Source of the DNA: an uncultured Flavobacteriales bacterium
GTDB lineage: Bacteria > Bacteroidota > Bacteroidia > Flavobacteriales > Schleiferiaceae
NCBI GenBank assembly: GCA_913055685.1
Contig: CAJXKC010000001.1
Span: 930,001 to 994,000 of the forward strand
DNA: 64,000 bases
Direction: 5' to 3'
Each line of letters starts with the position of its first letter. The first letter of the stretch is position 1. A model generated the notes under the pieces. That model searched no databases and was not told where the DNA came from. It was given only the letters and a program-made list of their open reading frames with translations. Made by a program: the position numbers and the translations under genes. Shown one piece after another: positions 27,247 to 36,771 of this stretch.

Positions 27247-27368
27247 GTCTCTGTATATCAGTGATTGTTGTTTATTTTTCTGAGTCTCAGTATCTTGTAG
27301 ATGACTTAATTCACCGCCTTTATGAACAAGGCCCGAGGTTTTCAACAATCCGTGTGAATTAAAAAGGG

Positions 27369-27401
27369 AAAAATCCACTCAAATCAGGTTGGATTTTTTT
27401 T
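27369..27401 (+). terminator. rho-independent terminator
   Basis: AAAAATCC...GGATTTTTTTT. Confidence 0.6.
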
Positions 27402-27478
27402 ATCTCCCGAAAAACCTGAGCATTCCGACGAAGGTCAAAAATCAGCCTGTTAATAAATGGGGTCAATTGTGAAAAAGT

Positions 27479-27494
27479 AGGCTTTGCGAAGCCT
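27479..27494. repeat. inverted repeat AGGCTT-TGCG-AAGCCT in nrdB leader region
   Basis: Perfect 6-bp palindromic arms. Confidence 0.4.
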
Positions 27495-27652
27495 TGCTTC
27501 ATTAGTCATATTTGTATAGCAAGCTACTATCCTAGGGGAATTAGCATCTCTACTTACAAGGTTTAAAATACTGTAAATCAGCGGGATGAACATTTATCTC
27601 TAGGCTTTATAGCCCTTATAATCAGCGAGTAAACAAGAAAAAAGAAGCAGGC

Positions 27653-28627
27653 ATGGCAGCAGTAGAACCCATTTTACAAGAGAACAAGAACCGCTTTGTT
27701 TTATTCCCCATTGAACATCATGACATTTGGGAGTGGTATAAAAAACAAGAGGCGAGTTTTTGGACCGCGGAGGAAATCGATTTGCAACAGGATATTACTG
27801 ATTGGAATACCAAATTGAATGATGATGAGCGCTACTTCATTAAGCACATCTTAGCTTTCTTCGCTGCTAGCGATGGTATTGTGAACGAAAACTTAGCGGA
27901 GAACTTCGTAAATGAAGTGCAGTTTACCGAAGCAAAGTTTTTCTACGGTTTCCAAATTATGATGGAGAATATCCATTCGGAAACCTACAGCTTATTAATC
28001 GACACTTACATTAAGGATAAAGAAGACCGCAATCGTTTGTTCCGCGCCATTGAGAACTTCGAGGCGATTAAGAAAAAAGCCGACTGGGCTTTAAAATGGA
28101 TTGAAAGTGACTCTTTCGCCGAGCGTCTTATTGCTTTTGCTGCGGTAGAGGGTATCTTCTTTAGTGGCGCTTTCTGTTCTATTTTTTGGTTAAAGAAGCG
28201 TGGTCTAATGCCTGGACTAACCTTCTCCAATGAATTGATCTCACGTGATGAAGGATTGCATTGTGATTTCGCGGTACACCTTCACAACAATCACCTAGTG
28301 AATAAAGTACCGGAAGAGCGCATCAAGGAGATCATCATTAATGCCTTAGATATTGAGCGCGAGTTTATCACTGAGTCACTGCCCGTAAACCTTATCGGAA
28401 TGAACTCAAATTTAATGACGCAGTACCTCGAGTTTGTAGCCGACCGTTTATTGGTGGAATTGGGCTGCAGCAAGGTATACAACGTAGAAAATCCATTCGA
28501 CTTTATGGAAATGATTTCACTACAGGGAAAAACCAACTTCTTCGAAAAACGCGTAGGTGAATACCAAAAAAGTGGTGTGGTACAAGGAAGCCAGTCGAAC
28601 ACCATTTCCTTCGACGCCGATTTTTAA
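27653..28627 (+). CDS. nrdB: ribonucleoside-diphosphate reductase beta subunit
   Basis: Ferritin-like R2: [51 protein letters not shown]. Confidence 0.95.
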   Translation: MAAVEPILQENKNRFVLFPIEHHDIWEWYKKQEASFWTAEEIDLQQDITDWNTKLNDDERYFIKHILAFFAASDGIVNENLAENFVNEVQFTEAKFFYGFQIMMENIHSETYSLLIDTYIKDKEDRNRLFRAIENFEAIKKKADWALKWIESDSFAERLIAFAAVEGIFFSGAFCSIFWLKKRGLMPGLTFSNELISRDEGLHCDFAVHLHNNHLVNKVPEERIKEIIINALDIEREFITESLPVNLIGMNSNLMTQYLEFVADRLLVELGCSKVYNVENPFDFMEMISLQGKTNFFEKRVGEYQKSGVVQGSQSNTISFDADF

Positions 28628-28670
28628 TCTGATATAAACGACCCAACAGACAACAACCAAATTTCGAGAT

Positions 28671-31187
28671 ATGCACGTAATAAAAAGAGATGGCCGCAAA
28701 GAAGCCGTGAAATTCGATAAGATCACGGCTCGGATTCAGAAACTATGCTACGGATTAAGTGATCTAGTAGATCCTACTAGTGTAGCAATGAAAGTTATTG
28801 AAGGTATTTACGAGGGGGTTACCACTTCTGAGTTAGATAGCCTTGCTGCAGAGGTAGCGGCAAGCATGACTACTCGTCACCCGGATTATGCTCAGTTAGC
28901 AGCTCGCATTGCCGTGAGTAACTTGCATAAGAATACCAAAAAGTCTTTCAGTGAAACCATGCGGGATTTATACGACTATGTAAATCCTAAGAATGGCAAG
29001 CATGCCCCTATGATTGCCAAGGATGTAATGGAGATCATTGAAAAGAATGCGGCTCTTCTTGATTCTACCTTAATTTATGATCGCGACTTCGGTTACGATT
29101 ACTTCGGCTTTAAAACCTTAGAGCGATCTTACCTTTTGCGTATCTCTGGTAAAATTGCGGAACGTCCTCAACACATGTTAATGCGGGTGGCCATCGGTAT
29201 TCACATGGAGGATTTAGACGCGGCGCTCGAAACCTATAATTTGATGAGTAAAAAATACTTTACTCATGCCACTCCTACCTTATTTAATTCCGGGACACCG
29301 AAGCCTCAGATGAGTAGCTGTTTCCTTATTACCACTAAGGAAGACAGTATCGACGGCATTTATGATACATTGAAGCAAACCGCGCGTATTTCACAAAGTG
29401 CCGGTGGTATTGGTTTAAGCATTCACAATGTGCGCGCTACTGGCTCTTACATTAGCGGAACCAACGGTACCTCCAACGGAATTGTGCCCATGTTACGCGT
29501 ATTTAACGATACCGCGCGTTATGTAGATCAAGGTGGGGGTAAGCGTAAAGGTTCTTTCGCGATTTATGTAGAACCATGGCATGCCGACATCTTCGATTTC
29601 TTGGATTTAAAGAAGAACCATGGTAAGGAAGAATTACGTGCCCGTGATTTATTCTACGCTCTTTGGATTCCCGATTTATTTATGGAGCGCGTAAAAACCG
29701 ATGGGGAGTGGACCTTAATGGATCCTAATGAGTGCCCAGGTTTATTCGACGTACACAGCGAAGAGTTTAACAAGCTCTACACCAAATACGAAGAGGCCGG
29801 TAAAGGTCGTAAGACCATTAAAGCCCGTGAGCTTTGGTCTAAGATTATGGAGTCGCAAATTGAAACCGGTACTCCATACATGTTGTACAAGGATGCTGCT
29901 AACGCGAAATCGAATCAGCAGAATCTTGGAACTATTCGTTCTTCGAACCTATGTACCGAAATTATCGAGTACACTAGCGAAGATGAAGTAGCAGTATGTA
30001 ATCTTGCTTCTTTAGCCTTACCAATGTTTGTTGAAGGTGAGAAGTTTGATCACCAAAAGTTATATGAGGTGACCTATAAGGTGACCAAAAACTTGAACCG
30101 TATTATTGATCGTAACTACTATCCTGTGCCAGAGGCGCGCAATTCGAATATGCGTCACCGTCCAGTAGGGTTAGGTGTTCAAGGATTAGCAGATACCTTT
30201 ATTAAACTACGACTACCCTTTACTTCGGAAGAAGCAAAGCAGCTTAATAAAGACATTTTTGAAACCATTTACTTCGCTTCCTTAAAAGCTAGTAAAGATG
30301 AGGCAGCAGTAGACGGAGCCTATGAATCTTACGAAGGTTCACCCATTTCTCAAGGCAAATTCCAGTGGAACCTTTGGGGTATTGATGAGTCACAATTAAG
30401 CGGTCGTTGGGATTGGAATGCACTACGTGCAGAAATCAAGGAGACTGGCGTGCGTAATTCACTTTTATTAGCGCCAATGCCTACCGCTTCTACTAGTCAG
30501 ATTTTAGGTAATAATGAGTGTTTTGAGCCTTATACTTCAAACATCTATACCCGTCGGGTATTGAGCGGTGAGTTTATTGTGGTTAACAAACACCTATTGT
30601 TAGACCTTGTAAATCTTGGTCTATGGAATGATGAGCTTAAGAATGAGATTATCCGTGCCAATGGTTCTATCCAGCATATTGATGTGATTCCAGAAAATAT
30701 CAAGGAATTGTACAAAACCGTTTGGGAGCTTAGTATGCGTGATATCATTGATATGAGTGCTGAGCGTGGTTGGTTTATCGATCAGTCACAGTCCCTTAAC
30801 TTATTCGTCGAGGGGGCCAATATGGCTAAACTAACCTCCATGCATTTCTACGCTTGGGAAAAAGGCCTTAAAACGGGTATGTATTACTTGCGTACTAAGG
30901 CTGCTACCGATGCTATTAAGTTTACGGTGCAAAAGCAAAGCAAGAGTGAGGTAGAGCCGGTGCTTAGCAGTAAGCAAACCGAGAAAATCACCGAAAAGGA
31001 AACGGCGACCGCCGCGGCCAAGCCAGCTGAGGCAACAAAGGCTAGCATGGAGCAGGCTGCAGCGGTAGGTGAAATTCGCGCCAGCGAATTAGCAAAGGCG
31101 GTTAAGGAACAAGCGCAAATGACTCCTGAAGAGCAATTAAGCTGCAGCCTTGACAACCCAGATGATTGTATTGCCTGTGGATCTTAA
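28671..31187 (+). CDS. nrdA: ribonucleoside-diphosphate reductase alpha subunit
   Basis: ATP cone ([18 protein letters not shown]), [32 protein letters not shown]-terminal CIACGS. Confidence 0.96.
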   Translation: MHVIKRDGRKEAVKFDKITARIQKLCYGLSDLVDPTSVAMKVIEGIYEGVTTSELDSLAAEVAASMTTRHPDYAQLAARIAVSNLHKNTKKSFSETMRDLYDYVNPKNGKHAPMIAKDVMEIIEKNAALLDSTLIYDRDFGYDYFGFKTLERSYLLRISGKIAERPQHMLMRVAIGIHMEDLDAALETYNLMSKKYFTHATPTLFNSGTPKPQMSSCFLITTKEDSIDGIYDTLKQTARISQSAGGIGLSIHNVRATGSYISGTNGTSNGIVPMLRVFNDTARYVDQGGGKRKGSFAIYVEPWHADIFDFLDLKKNHGKEELRARDLFYALWIPDLFMERVKTDGEWTLMDPNECPGLFDVHSEEFNKLYTKYEEAGKGRKTIKARELWSKIMESQIETGTPYMLYKDAANAKSNQQNLGTIRSSNLCTEIIEYTSEDEVAVCNLASLALPMFVEGEKFDHQKLYEVTYKVTKNLNRIIDRNYYPVPEARNSNMRHRPVGLGVQGLADTFIKLRLPFTSEEAKQLNKDIFETIYFASLKASKDEAAVDGAYESYEGSPISQGKFQWNLWGIDESQLSGRWDWNALRAEIKETGVRNSLLLAPMPTASTSQILGNNECFEPYTSNIYTRRVLSGEFIVVNKHLLLDLVNLGLWNDELKNEIIRANGSIQHIDVIPENIKELYKTVWELSMRDIIDMSAERGWFIDQSQSLNLFVEGANMAKLTSMHFYAWEKGLKTGMYYLRTKAATDAIKFTVQKQSKSEVEPVLSSKQTEKITEKETATAAAKPAEATKASMEQAAAVGEIRASELAKAVKEQAQMTPEEQLSCSLDNPDDCIACGS

Positions 31188-31213
31188 GGGTCCAAATCTT
31201 TAGAAATAGATGG

Positions 31214-31243
31214 AAAGTCGGTACTTTGGTGCCGACTTTTTTT
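31214..31243 (+). terminator. terminator hairpin directly abutting the next ATG
   Basis: AAAGTCGG...CCGACTTTTTTT then ATG 31244. Confidence 0.7.
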
Positions 31244-31729
31244 ATGCGCATCAAGATTATATTATACCCACTATTATTGCTTCTGAGTTTTGCTGTTCAT
31301 GCCCAGGAGCTTACGGCTGAGCAAGCTATTACTAAGGTTTTTAAGGTATTATCGGGTCAGGAAACATCGCTGCCCGAGAATAAGGCCGACTTAATTCAAA
31401 ATGGTGCTTGGGAAGCATTGGCTTACCTTGATCAAAACCAGAGCTTTGAACTAAGTGAAGGGGATTTGCAAGAAGCCGTTCCCGATTATTATCGCTTTAA
31501 GAATAAGGAGCTGATTTTTAAGCTTATCAACCAAAAGAACCACAATGAGTTTGGGATAGAAGGTCGCTTAAACTACCGTTGGGACAAAGACTACATTTTG
31601 GTGCTTGACTCAAAATCAGGGGTCGAGAGAGACCGTTGGCGCTTGCTATATGTGGATTCACTATACTTAGCCTTGGAGATGGGAGAGCTTAGAGTATTTT
31701 TCACCCATACCCCAGCCCTAGAGCCTTAA
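31244..31729 (+). CDS. exported protein of unknown function
   Basis: Signal peptide MRIKIILYPLLLLLSFAVHAQ; ORF track start 31166 overlaps nrdA. Confidence 0.6.
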   Translation: MRIKIILYPLLLLLSFAVHAQELTAEQAITKVFKVLSGQETSLPENKADLIQNGAWEALAYLDQNQSFELSEGDLQEAVPDYYRFKNKELIFKLINQKNHNEFGIEGRLNYRWDKDYILVLDSKSGVERDRWRLLYVDSLYLALEMGELRVFFTHTPALEP

Positions 31730-31733
31730 ACAC

Positions 31734-31741
31734 TAACTTTG
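31734..31741 (+). promoter_or_regulatory. -7 promoter box TAACTTTG
   Basis: TAnnTTTG 17 nt before ATG 31759. Confidence 0.4.
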
Positions 31742-31758
31742 TTTGAAATTTAAAAAAC

Positions 31759-32163
31759 ATGACCGTGGATCGTCAAAACCTGGAAATCGCTAAAATCCAA
31801 AAGGAAATTGAAAGGTACCTGAGTTTAGGAAGTACCCAAATGATATTTGACTACCGTGAAACAGGTCAGGGTGTGCGCTTAGATGTGATAACCGTAAACC
31901 CACGACATAATCAGTCTTTTCTTTTTCATTATACCATAGGTTACGATCGTATCGATGCTCTAAAGCAAATGTATACCTATGTGAAGGAACACAATGAAAA
32001 ACAAAATTCCTACACGATACAATGGTGTGTAAAGGGCGACAATGACTTACATACCTCTTATTTCCGCGCAAAGGATATTCCAGAGGCTTTAGATAAATTA
32101 AATTTTGGTCGCGACCCCAATAGTTTAACCATTTTCAGCGTTGTATTAAACCCCCTGAGCTAG
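31759..32163 (+). CDS. conserved hypothetical protein (134 aa)
   Basis: ORF with coding-like composition, short spacing. Confidence 0.65.
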   Translation: MTVDRQNLEIAKIQKEIERYLSLGSTQMIFDYRETGQGVRLDVITVNPRHNQSFLFHYTIGYDRIDALKQMYTYVKEHNEKQNSYTIQWCVKGDNDLHTSYFRAKDIPEALDKLNFGRDPNSLTIFSVVLNPLS

Positions 32164-32217
32164 TAAGCAAAATAAATTTTATACCTTGTGGGAAACAGGG
32201 AAAAAAGGGTTTTAACT

Positions 32218-32379
32218 ATGGAAAAAGCAAGGCGCCAAGAAATTCGGCAGCGAGCTAAACGCATCAAGAAGGCGCAAACCAAACTAACTACCAAAGACTA
32301 TTTACAGAGAGCCATCGTAGTAATGGTTATCGTTTTAATTCTTGCGGCAGCAATGTTTATTTATAATAACCTGCGCTAA
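32218..32379 (+). CDS. small single-TM protein
   Basis: MEKARRQEIRQRAKRIKKAQTKL...RAIVVMVIVLILAAAMFIYNNL: basic N-terminus plus TM. Confidence 0.45.
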   Translation: MEKARRQEIRQRAKRIKKAQTKLTTKDYLQRAIVVMVIVLILAAAMFIYNNLR

Positions 32380-32495
32380 TTAGGAAGGGAGCTCCGCGTG
32401 GCGACTTAGTGTTTATTTTACGTCTTTGAGCTTATTGTTCTGATAATCAGAATAATTTTAGTAAGTTAGTGGCACTAACTAAACAAGGATACACT

Positions 32496-32591
32496 ATGTC
32501 TAATACTATTAAAAGCTCAGATTGGGCTCAGAGAGTGGGAATAGTGATGATAATCGTAGCGATTGTGGCATTTGCCTTATCGGTTACATAA
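32496..32591 (+). CDS. 31-aa single-TM microprotein candidate
   Basis: MSNTIKSSDWAQRVGIVMIIVAIVAFALSVT*; not in ORF track. Confidence 0.35.
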   Translation: MSNTIKSSDWAQRVGIVMIIVAIVAFALSVT

Positions 32592-33609
32592 AGGGGTTAG
32601 AAGCCTCAATCCTACTCTTGAGTTGATCGATCCGATTTTTGATTCGGATAAAGAATTTGTTCCTCTCTTTTTCAGAAATACTGCTGATAAGAGAGGACTT
32701 TTTTGTTTGCCCCTCAAGATAAGTACGCATCTTAGCAACCAAGTTGGGATCATTGGTGTTTAAGAAATTGAGTCCGGCATAGGGAACGAAGTACTGCGCC
32801 TTGTTCTCGTCGAGTTCAGCCAGGATGTGATTATCCATGATGAGAATCTCATGGTAGTACATTTCGTATTTGGCTGAAGAGAATTCATCGGGCTTGGTAG
32901 GATGAACTTTTTTACCATGCAAGGCCTGCTTGTAGATCATTTTCATCATTTCCTGAAATTCATCACAAACCTGCACGGCCTCTTCCTTGGAACTAAGAAG
33001 CCCGGCCTCGTAATAATACTCCAATTGATTTACCATACTAAGGATGGTGGTATCATTCCAGATTTCGGTGGAGTTTATATGCGAATAGGTTTCCCAAAGT
33101 TCCTTGGCAAGATCCAATAAGTCGCTGGGAATTAATTGTTCCTTAAAACTCATGCCCTCAAGATGATCGATGCCGTAAATAGACTTCAACCAAACATAAA
33201 TTTTGAAGGCAGCGAGTTTAGGAAAGCGAAATTGATAATAGATCGGAAGATCTTTGGCTTGATAGATTAATCGATGGTGCTCATATTTCTGAATGCTCTG
33301 AAGCTGCCCTAGGCTCTGCAATAAATAATTGCGGAAAGCTTCCACGCTATCAATGAAGCTGCTTTTTTGAAATACAACCGATTGGTTACTCGTTACAGAT
33401 AGGTGATTAAGAGAAAGGCCAAAGTGATTGGCGATTTTCACACTATCGTTTAAACTCAATTCGGTTGTTCCGCGCATGCGGCGATAGGCAGAATCCTTAC
33501 TACAACCCAGTAATTCGCTAAGGGTGTCGGCCAACATTTCGTTGTCTCCGACTCTGGCGCGAACCATCTCAAAGAGAATGTTTTGATATGAACTTGGATT
33601 CTTAACCAT
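32584..33609 (-). CDS. HTH-domain regulator-like protein of unknown function
   Basis: N-terminal HTH (LADTLSELLGCSKDSAYRRMRGTTELSLNDSVKIANHFGLSLN) plus about 250-aa helical domain. Confidence 0.65.
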   Translation of the reverse strand: MVKNPSSYQNILFEMVRARVGDNEMLADTLSELLGCSKDSAYRRMRGTTELSLNDSVKIANHFGLSLNHLSVTSNQSVVFQKSSFIDSVEAFRNYLLQSLGQLQSIQKYEHHRLIYQAKDLPIYYQFRFPKLAAFKIYVWLKSIYGIDHLEGMSFKEQLIPSDLLDLAKELWETYSHINSTEIWNDTTILSMVNQLEYYYEAGLLSSKEEAVQVCDEFQEMMKMIYKQALHGKKVHPTKPDEFSSAKYEMYYHEILIMDNHILAELDENKAQYFVPYAGLNFLNTNDPNLVAKMRTYLEGQTKKSSLISSISEKERNKFFIRIKNRIDQLKSRIEASNPFM

Positions 33610-33620
33610 AATTGCTTTGC

Positions 33621-33628
33621 CAAAAGTA
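33621..33628 (-). promoter_or_regulatory. -7 promoter box TACTTTTG
   Basis: TAnnTTTG on minus strand upstream of 33609. Confidence 0.4.
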
Positions 33629-33876
33629 GAAGCTTGCGCTTAGGCTTCCTAGGTCTCTTTTATTCGGAGACGACAAACTTGTATTTTTTCACGCCAAAAA
33701 TGCTTCAAAGACAACATAAAGGTAAAAATCGATTTTGAAAAACTCATTTTTAGTAAATAACGCAATTCACAAAGAGAATAATTTGCAAAATATCAGTCTA
33801 GTATTCGTTTATCCCTTTATAAGCGTTTAAAAATTGCAAGTGCTTTCATATTCTGCCATTTTCTTATTTTAGTATC

Positions 33877-34203
33877 ATGAGCAGTCCGGAGAAAGAGTAT
33901 CAATCTTTAAGTGAGTTTTATCCCTATTACCTAGAAGAACACCAAAACCCTGCTTGTCGTAGGCTGCACTTCACAGGAACAGCTTTAGTTATCATCTCTT
34001 TTTTACTTTTCCTGATCACCCTTAATTGGGTTTTCTTACTAATTATTCCGGTTTTAGGTTACGGATTTGCCTGGGTGGGGCATTACTTTTTCGAACGGAA
34101 TCAACCGGCAACCTTCCGCTATCCATTTTATAGTTTAGCGAGCGATTTTATCATGTTTTGGGATCTGCTTAGGGGAAAGGAAAAGTTTAAAGACTCTAAA
34201 TAA
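33877..34203 (+). CDS. Mpo1-like / DUF962 protein
   Basis: FYPYYLEEHQNPACRRLHFTGT, WVGHYFFERNQPATFRYPFYSLASDF. Confidence 0.9.
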   Translation: MSSPEKEYQSLSEFYPYYLEEHQNPACRRLHFTGTALVIISFLLFLITLNWVFLLIIPVLGYGFAWVGHYFFERNQPATFRYPFYSLASDFIMFWDLLRGKEKFKDSK

Positions 34204-34263
34204 GGAACTTTGAAATTTACCTAATTGATTTTCTTAGCTTTATGCTTAATAATGTATAAGGCA

Positions 34264-36542
34264 ATGAAGAAGAGTTTTTCGCTGTTATTGCTAGTGGCGC
34301 TGTTAATCTCAGCATGTAAGAAAGACCGTAGTGGCGATGATGCGCCGAGCGATGCGGTCCAAAGTTTTGAAACCTCAGATTTAAGTATACCCGATGGCTT
34401 TAGCTTTCAAACCACCGAAAGGGTAAGTTTGAATCTGGATATTGAGGCGGCTCCGCTACCTGGAAAATATTTATTGCAGGTTTTCGATCAAAAGCCATCC
34501 GTAATATCCAAACCTATTTACGAGGTGTTTATTAGTGAGCAATCGGCATTTAGTCAGGCGATAGAGATTCCTAGCTCTACTCAGAATATCTATTTAGTGC
34601 TACAGTCGCCAGATCGCTCTAGCTTCTTGACCATTTTACCAAAGAGCTCGAGTATCACACATACCTTTTATCGCCGCAAGTTTAAAGTTGAGCCAGAAAG
34701 TAATGGCCCGCCTTGTTCTTCGGGCTGCGATGTGGTTAGAGGGCACTTTGGGAATTGGGTAGCCAATAACAATTTTGAAGAGGTTTCGCATAATGGCAAT
34801 GGTCATGGCAATGGCAATGCTTATGCTTACGGTCATAACCATCATAATGAACATGACCACGACCGAGTTTATTGCGTCACTGGAACCTACAATGGTTCGG
34901 GAAGTATTAGTATCACCGAAGGGGCTATTGTACGGCTTTGTGGCACCGGTAGCATCCCAACCTTAAGCATCCACGACGGAGTTTTAAAGATTTTATCGGG
35001 TGCCAATGTTACCATTAACAATCTTAACATTGACAATGTAGCTGGCAATGAGCTAATTGTTTATCAAGGTGGAAGTTTAACAATCACGAATTGGTTTACG
35101 CCGCATAGCACTGTAAATAATTATGGCACTATTAACTCAGCCGCATTGCATTTACTTCCAGGTAAGACACTCAATAATTATGGTTTTCTGCACCTAAATG
35201 CAGATAATCTGGCCATTATTGAAGGGAACCTTGTAAACCATGGGTCTACCATGAGCACCGGGCCAATCATTGTGAAACATGGCGGTCGGATAACCAACCT
35301 TTGCACGATGGAACTTCATAATGACTTAAACGTGGAGGGCCTTATGGCGAATCAGTCTTTCCTTAAGGTAGACGATAAGTTAACCATTGTTGGCGGTGCA
35401 GAATTGCTGATGTACGACGGAGCCATAAGCCATGTGGGTAGTGTTTTAATAAATGGAAAGGTTGACGGCTTTGGGAATACCAGTATGTTAAAAGTTAAGG
35501 TCGTAGTGATGCCTATACTACCGCTCAGATAAAACGTAATATTTACCTCTGTGATTTGGATGGGGTAGAGAATATTCCTGCTTCCGTTTACCGCGATGGA
35601 GCGAAAGAGGAGTGCAGCTTATATATACCGGTTACGGCATGTAATCCCGAAGGAAATGGTATCATAACTATAGTGGATACCGATAATGATGGAGTGGCCG
35701 ATGAATTGGATAAATACCCCAATGATCCTAACAAAGCCGAGGACTTCTATTATCCTAATGAAGATAGATATGGTGCATTGGCTTTTGAGGACCTTTGGCC
35801 AGCCTATGGTGATTATGATTTTAATGATCTAGTCCTCGATTACCGCTATCATATTGTTTCCAATGCCGACAATTTAGTGACCGAGGTAAATGTTACCGTG
35901 GTAACTAAAGCCCTAGGGGGTAGTCTGCATAATGGTTTTGGATTCCAATTTAATGTGCCTTCCTCCGCAGTGGCTTCGGTGAGCGGAACAAAGTATTTCA
36001 ATAACCTAATAAATACCAATGCCAATGGTACCGAAGCGGGGCAATCCAAAGCGACCATAATCGCATTTGATGACGACCAGAAGTTATTCCCAAATAATTC
36101 GGCGGCATTCGTGAATACAGTTAGTGCAAATCCGCATCTAGATTACGACACCACGCGAATTCAGATTAGCTTTAGTCAGCCGCAGCGAGGAGAGGACCTA
36201 GGTATTTTTCCATTTAACCCGTTCATCTTTATTGATCAGAACAGAGGACGGGAAGTACACCTACCGGCCAATGCCCCCACTGATCTTGCAGATGTAAGCC
36301 TATTCGGAACTGTAGACGATAATACCAACCCATCTTCAGGTAATACCTATAAAAGTAAAGACAATGTGCCCTGGGCGCTGCATTTGGTTAAAGGTTACTC
36401 CTATCCAGAGGAAAGGGTTGACCTAAATGCTGCCTATAATTACTTCTCCGCTTGGGCTCAATCTGGCGGTCAGAGTTTTAAAGACTGGTACGAAGCAGAA
36501 CCGGGCTACCGGAATGCTATTGATTTCTACCAGAACCAGTAG
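34264..36542 (+). pseudogene. LruC-domain lipoprotein, first tandem copy, split by 1-nt frameshift near 35497
   Basis: ORFs 34225-35532 and 35556-36542 align collinearly to the intact 735-aa copy downstream; open +1 reading GRSDAYTTAQIKRNIYLCDLDGVEN bridges them. Confidence 0.8.
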
Positions 36543-36560
36543 ATAGAGTTTAAAATTTTA

Positions 36561-36606
36561 AAAAACCCAAAGAACGGTCCTTAGATCGTGCTTTGGGTTT
36601 TTTAAT
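36561..36606 (+). terminator. rho-independent terminator
   Basis: AAACCCAAAG...CTTTGGGTTTTTT. Confidence 0.75.
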
Positions 36607-36704
36607 TTTTATTGGGGTAGCCCTTCTAGGGTCGAAAGGCGAAAAGCTTTAATCCATTAACGGTATTAACGATTTTTCTGAATACCATTCATCGAGGAAA
36701 TCGG

Positions 36705-36712
36705 TAATTTTG
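36705..36712 (+). promoter_or_regulatory. -7 promoter box TAATTTTG
   Basis: TAnnTTTG 60 nt before the GTG start at 36772. Confidence 0.4.
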
Positions 36713-36771
36713 TCTAGAATAAGGGTTCATTCACCGAGAACAGCGGTAATTTTACCCTAAACCTAATTATC

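Noticed and set aside
33610-33876. AT-rich 267-bp intergenic region as an ncRNA
   Set aside because: No stable hairpin or terminator seen; likely ordinary divergent promoter region.
34770-34866. Possible CRISPR-like or minisatellite array from ATGGCAATGGTCATGGCAATGG
   Set aside because: Too short and irregular; it encodes an Asn/Gly/His-rich protein loop in frame. No CRISPR repeat-spacer structure anywhere in the window.
35497-35499. Programmed ribosomal frameshift in LruC copy 1
   Set aside because: AAAGTTAAGG lacks a canonical slippery heptamer with downstream structure; a deletion relative to copy 2 is simpler.
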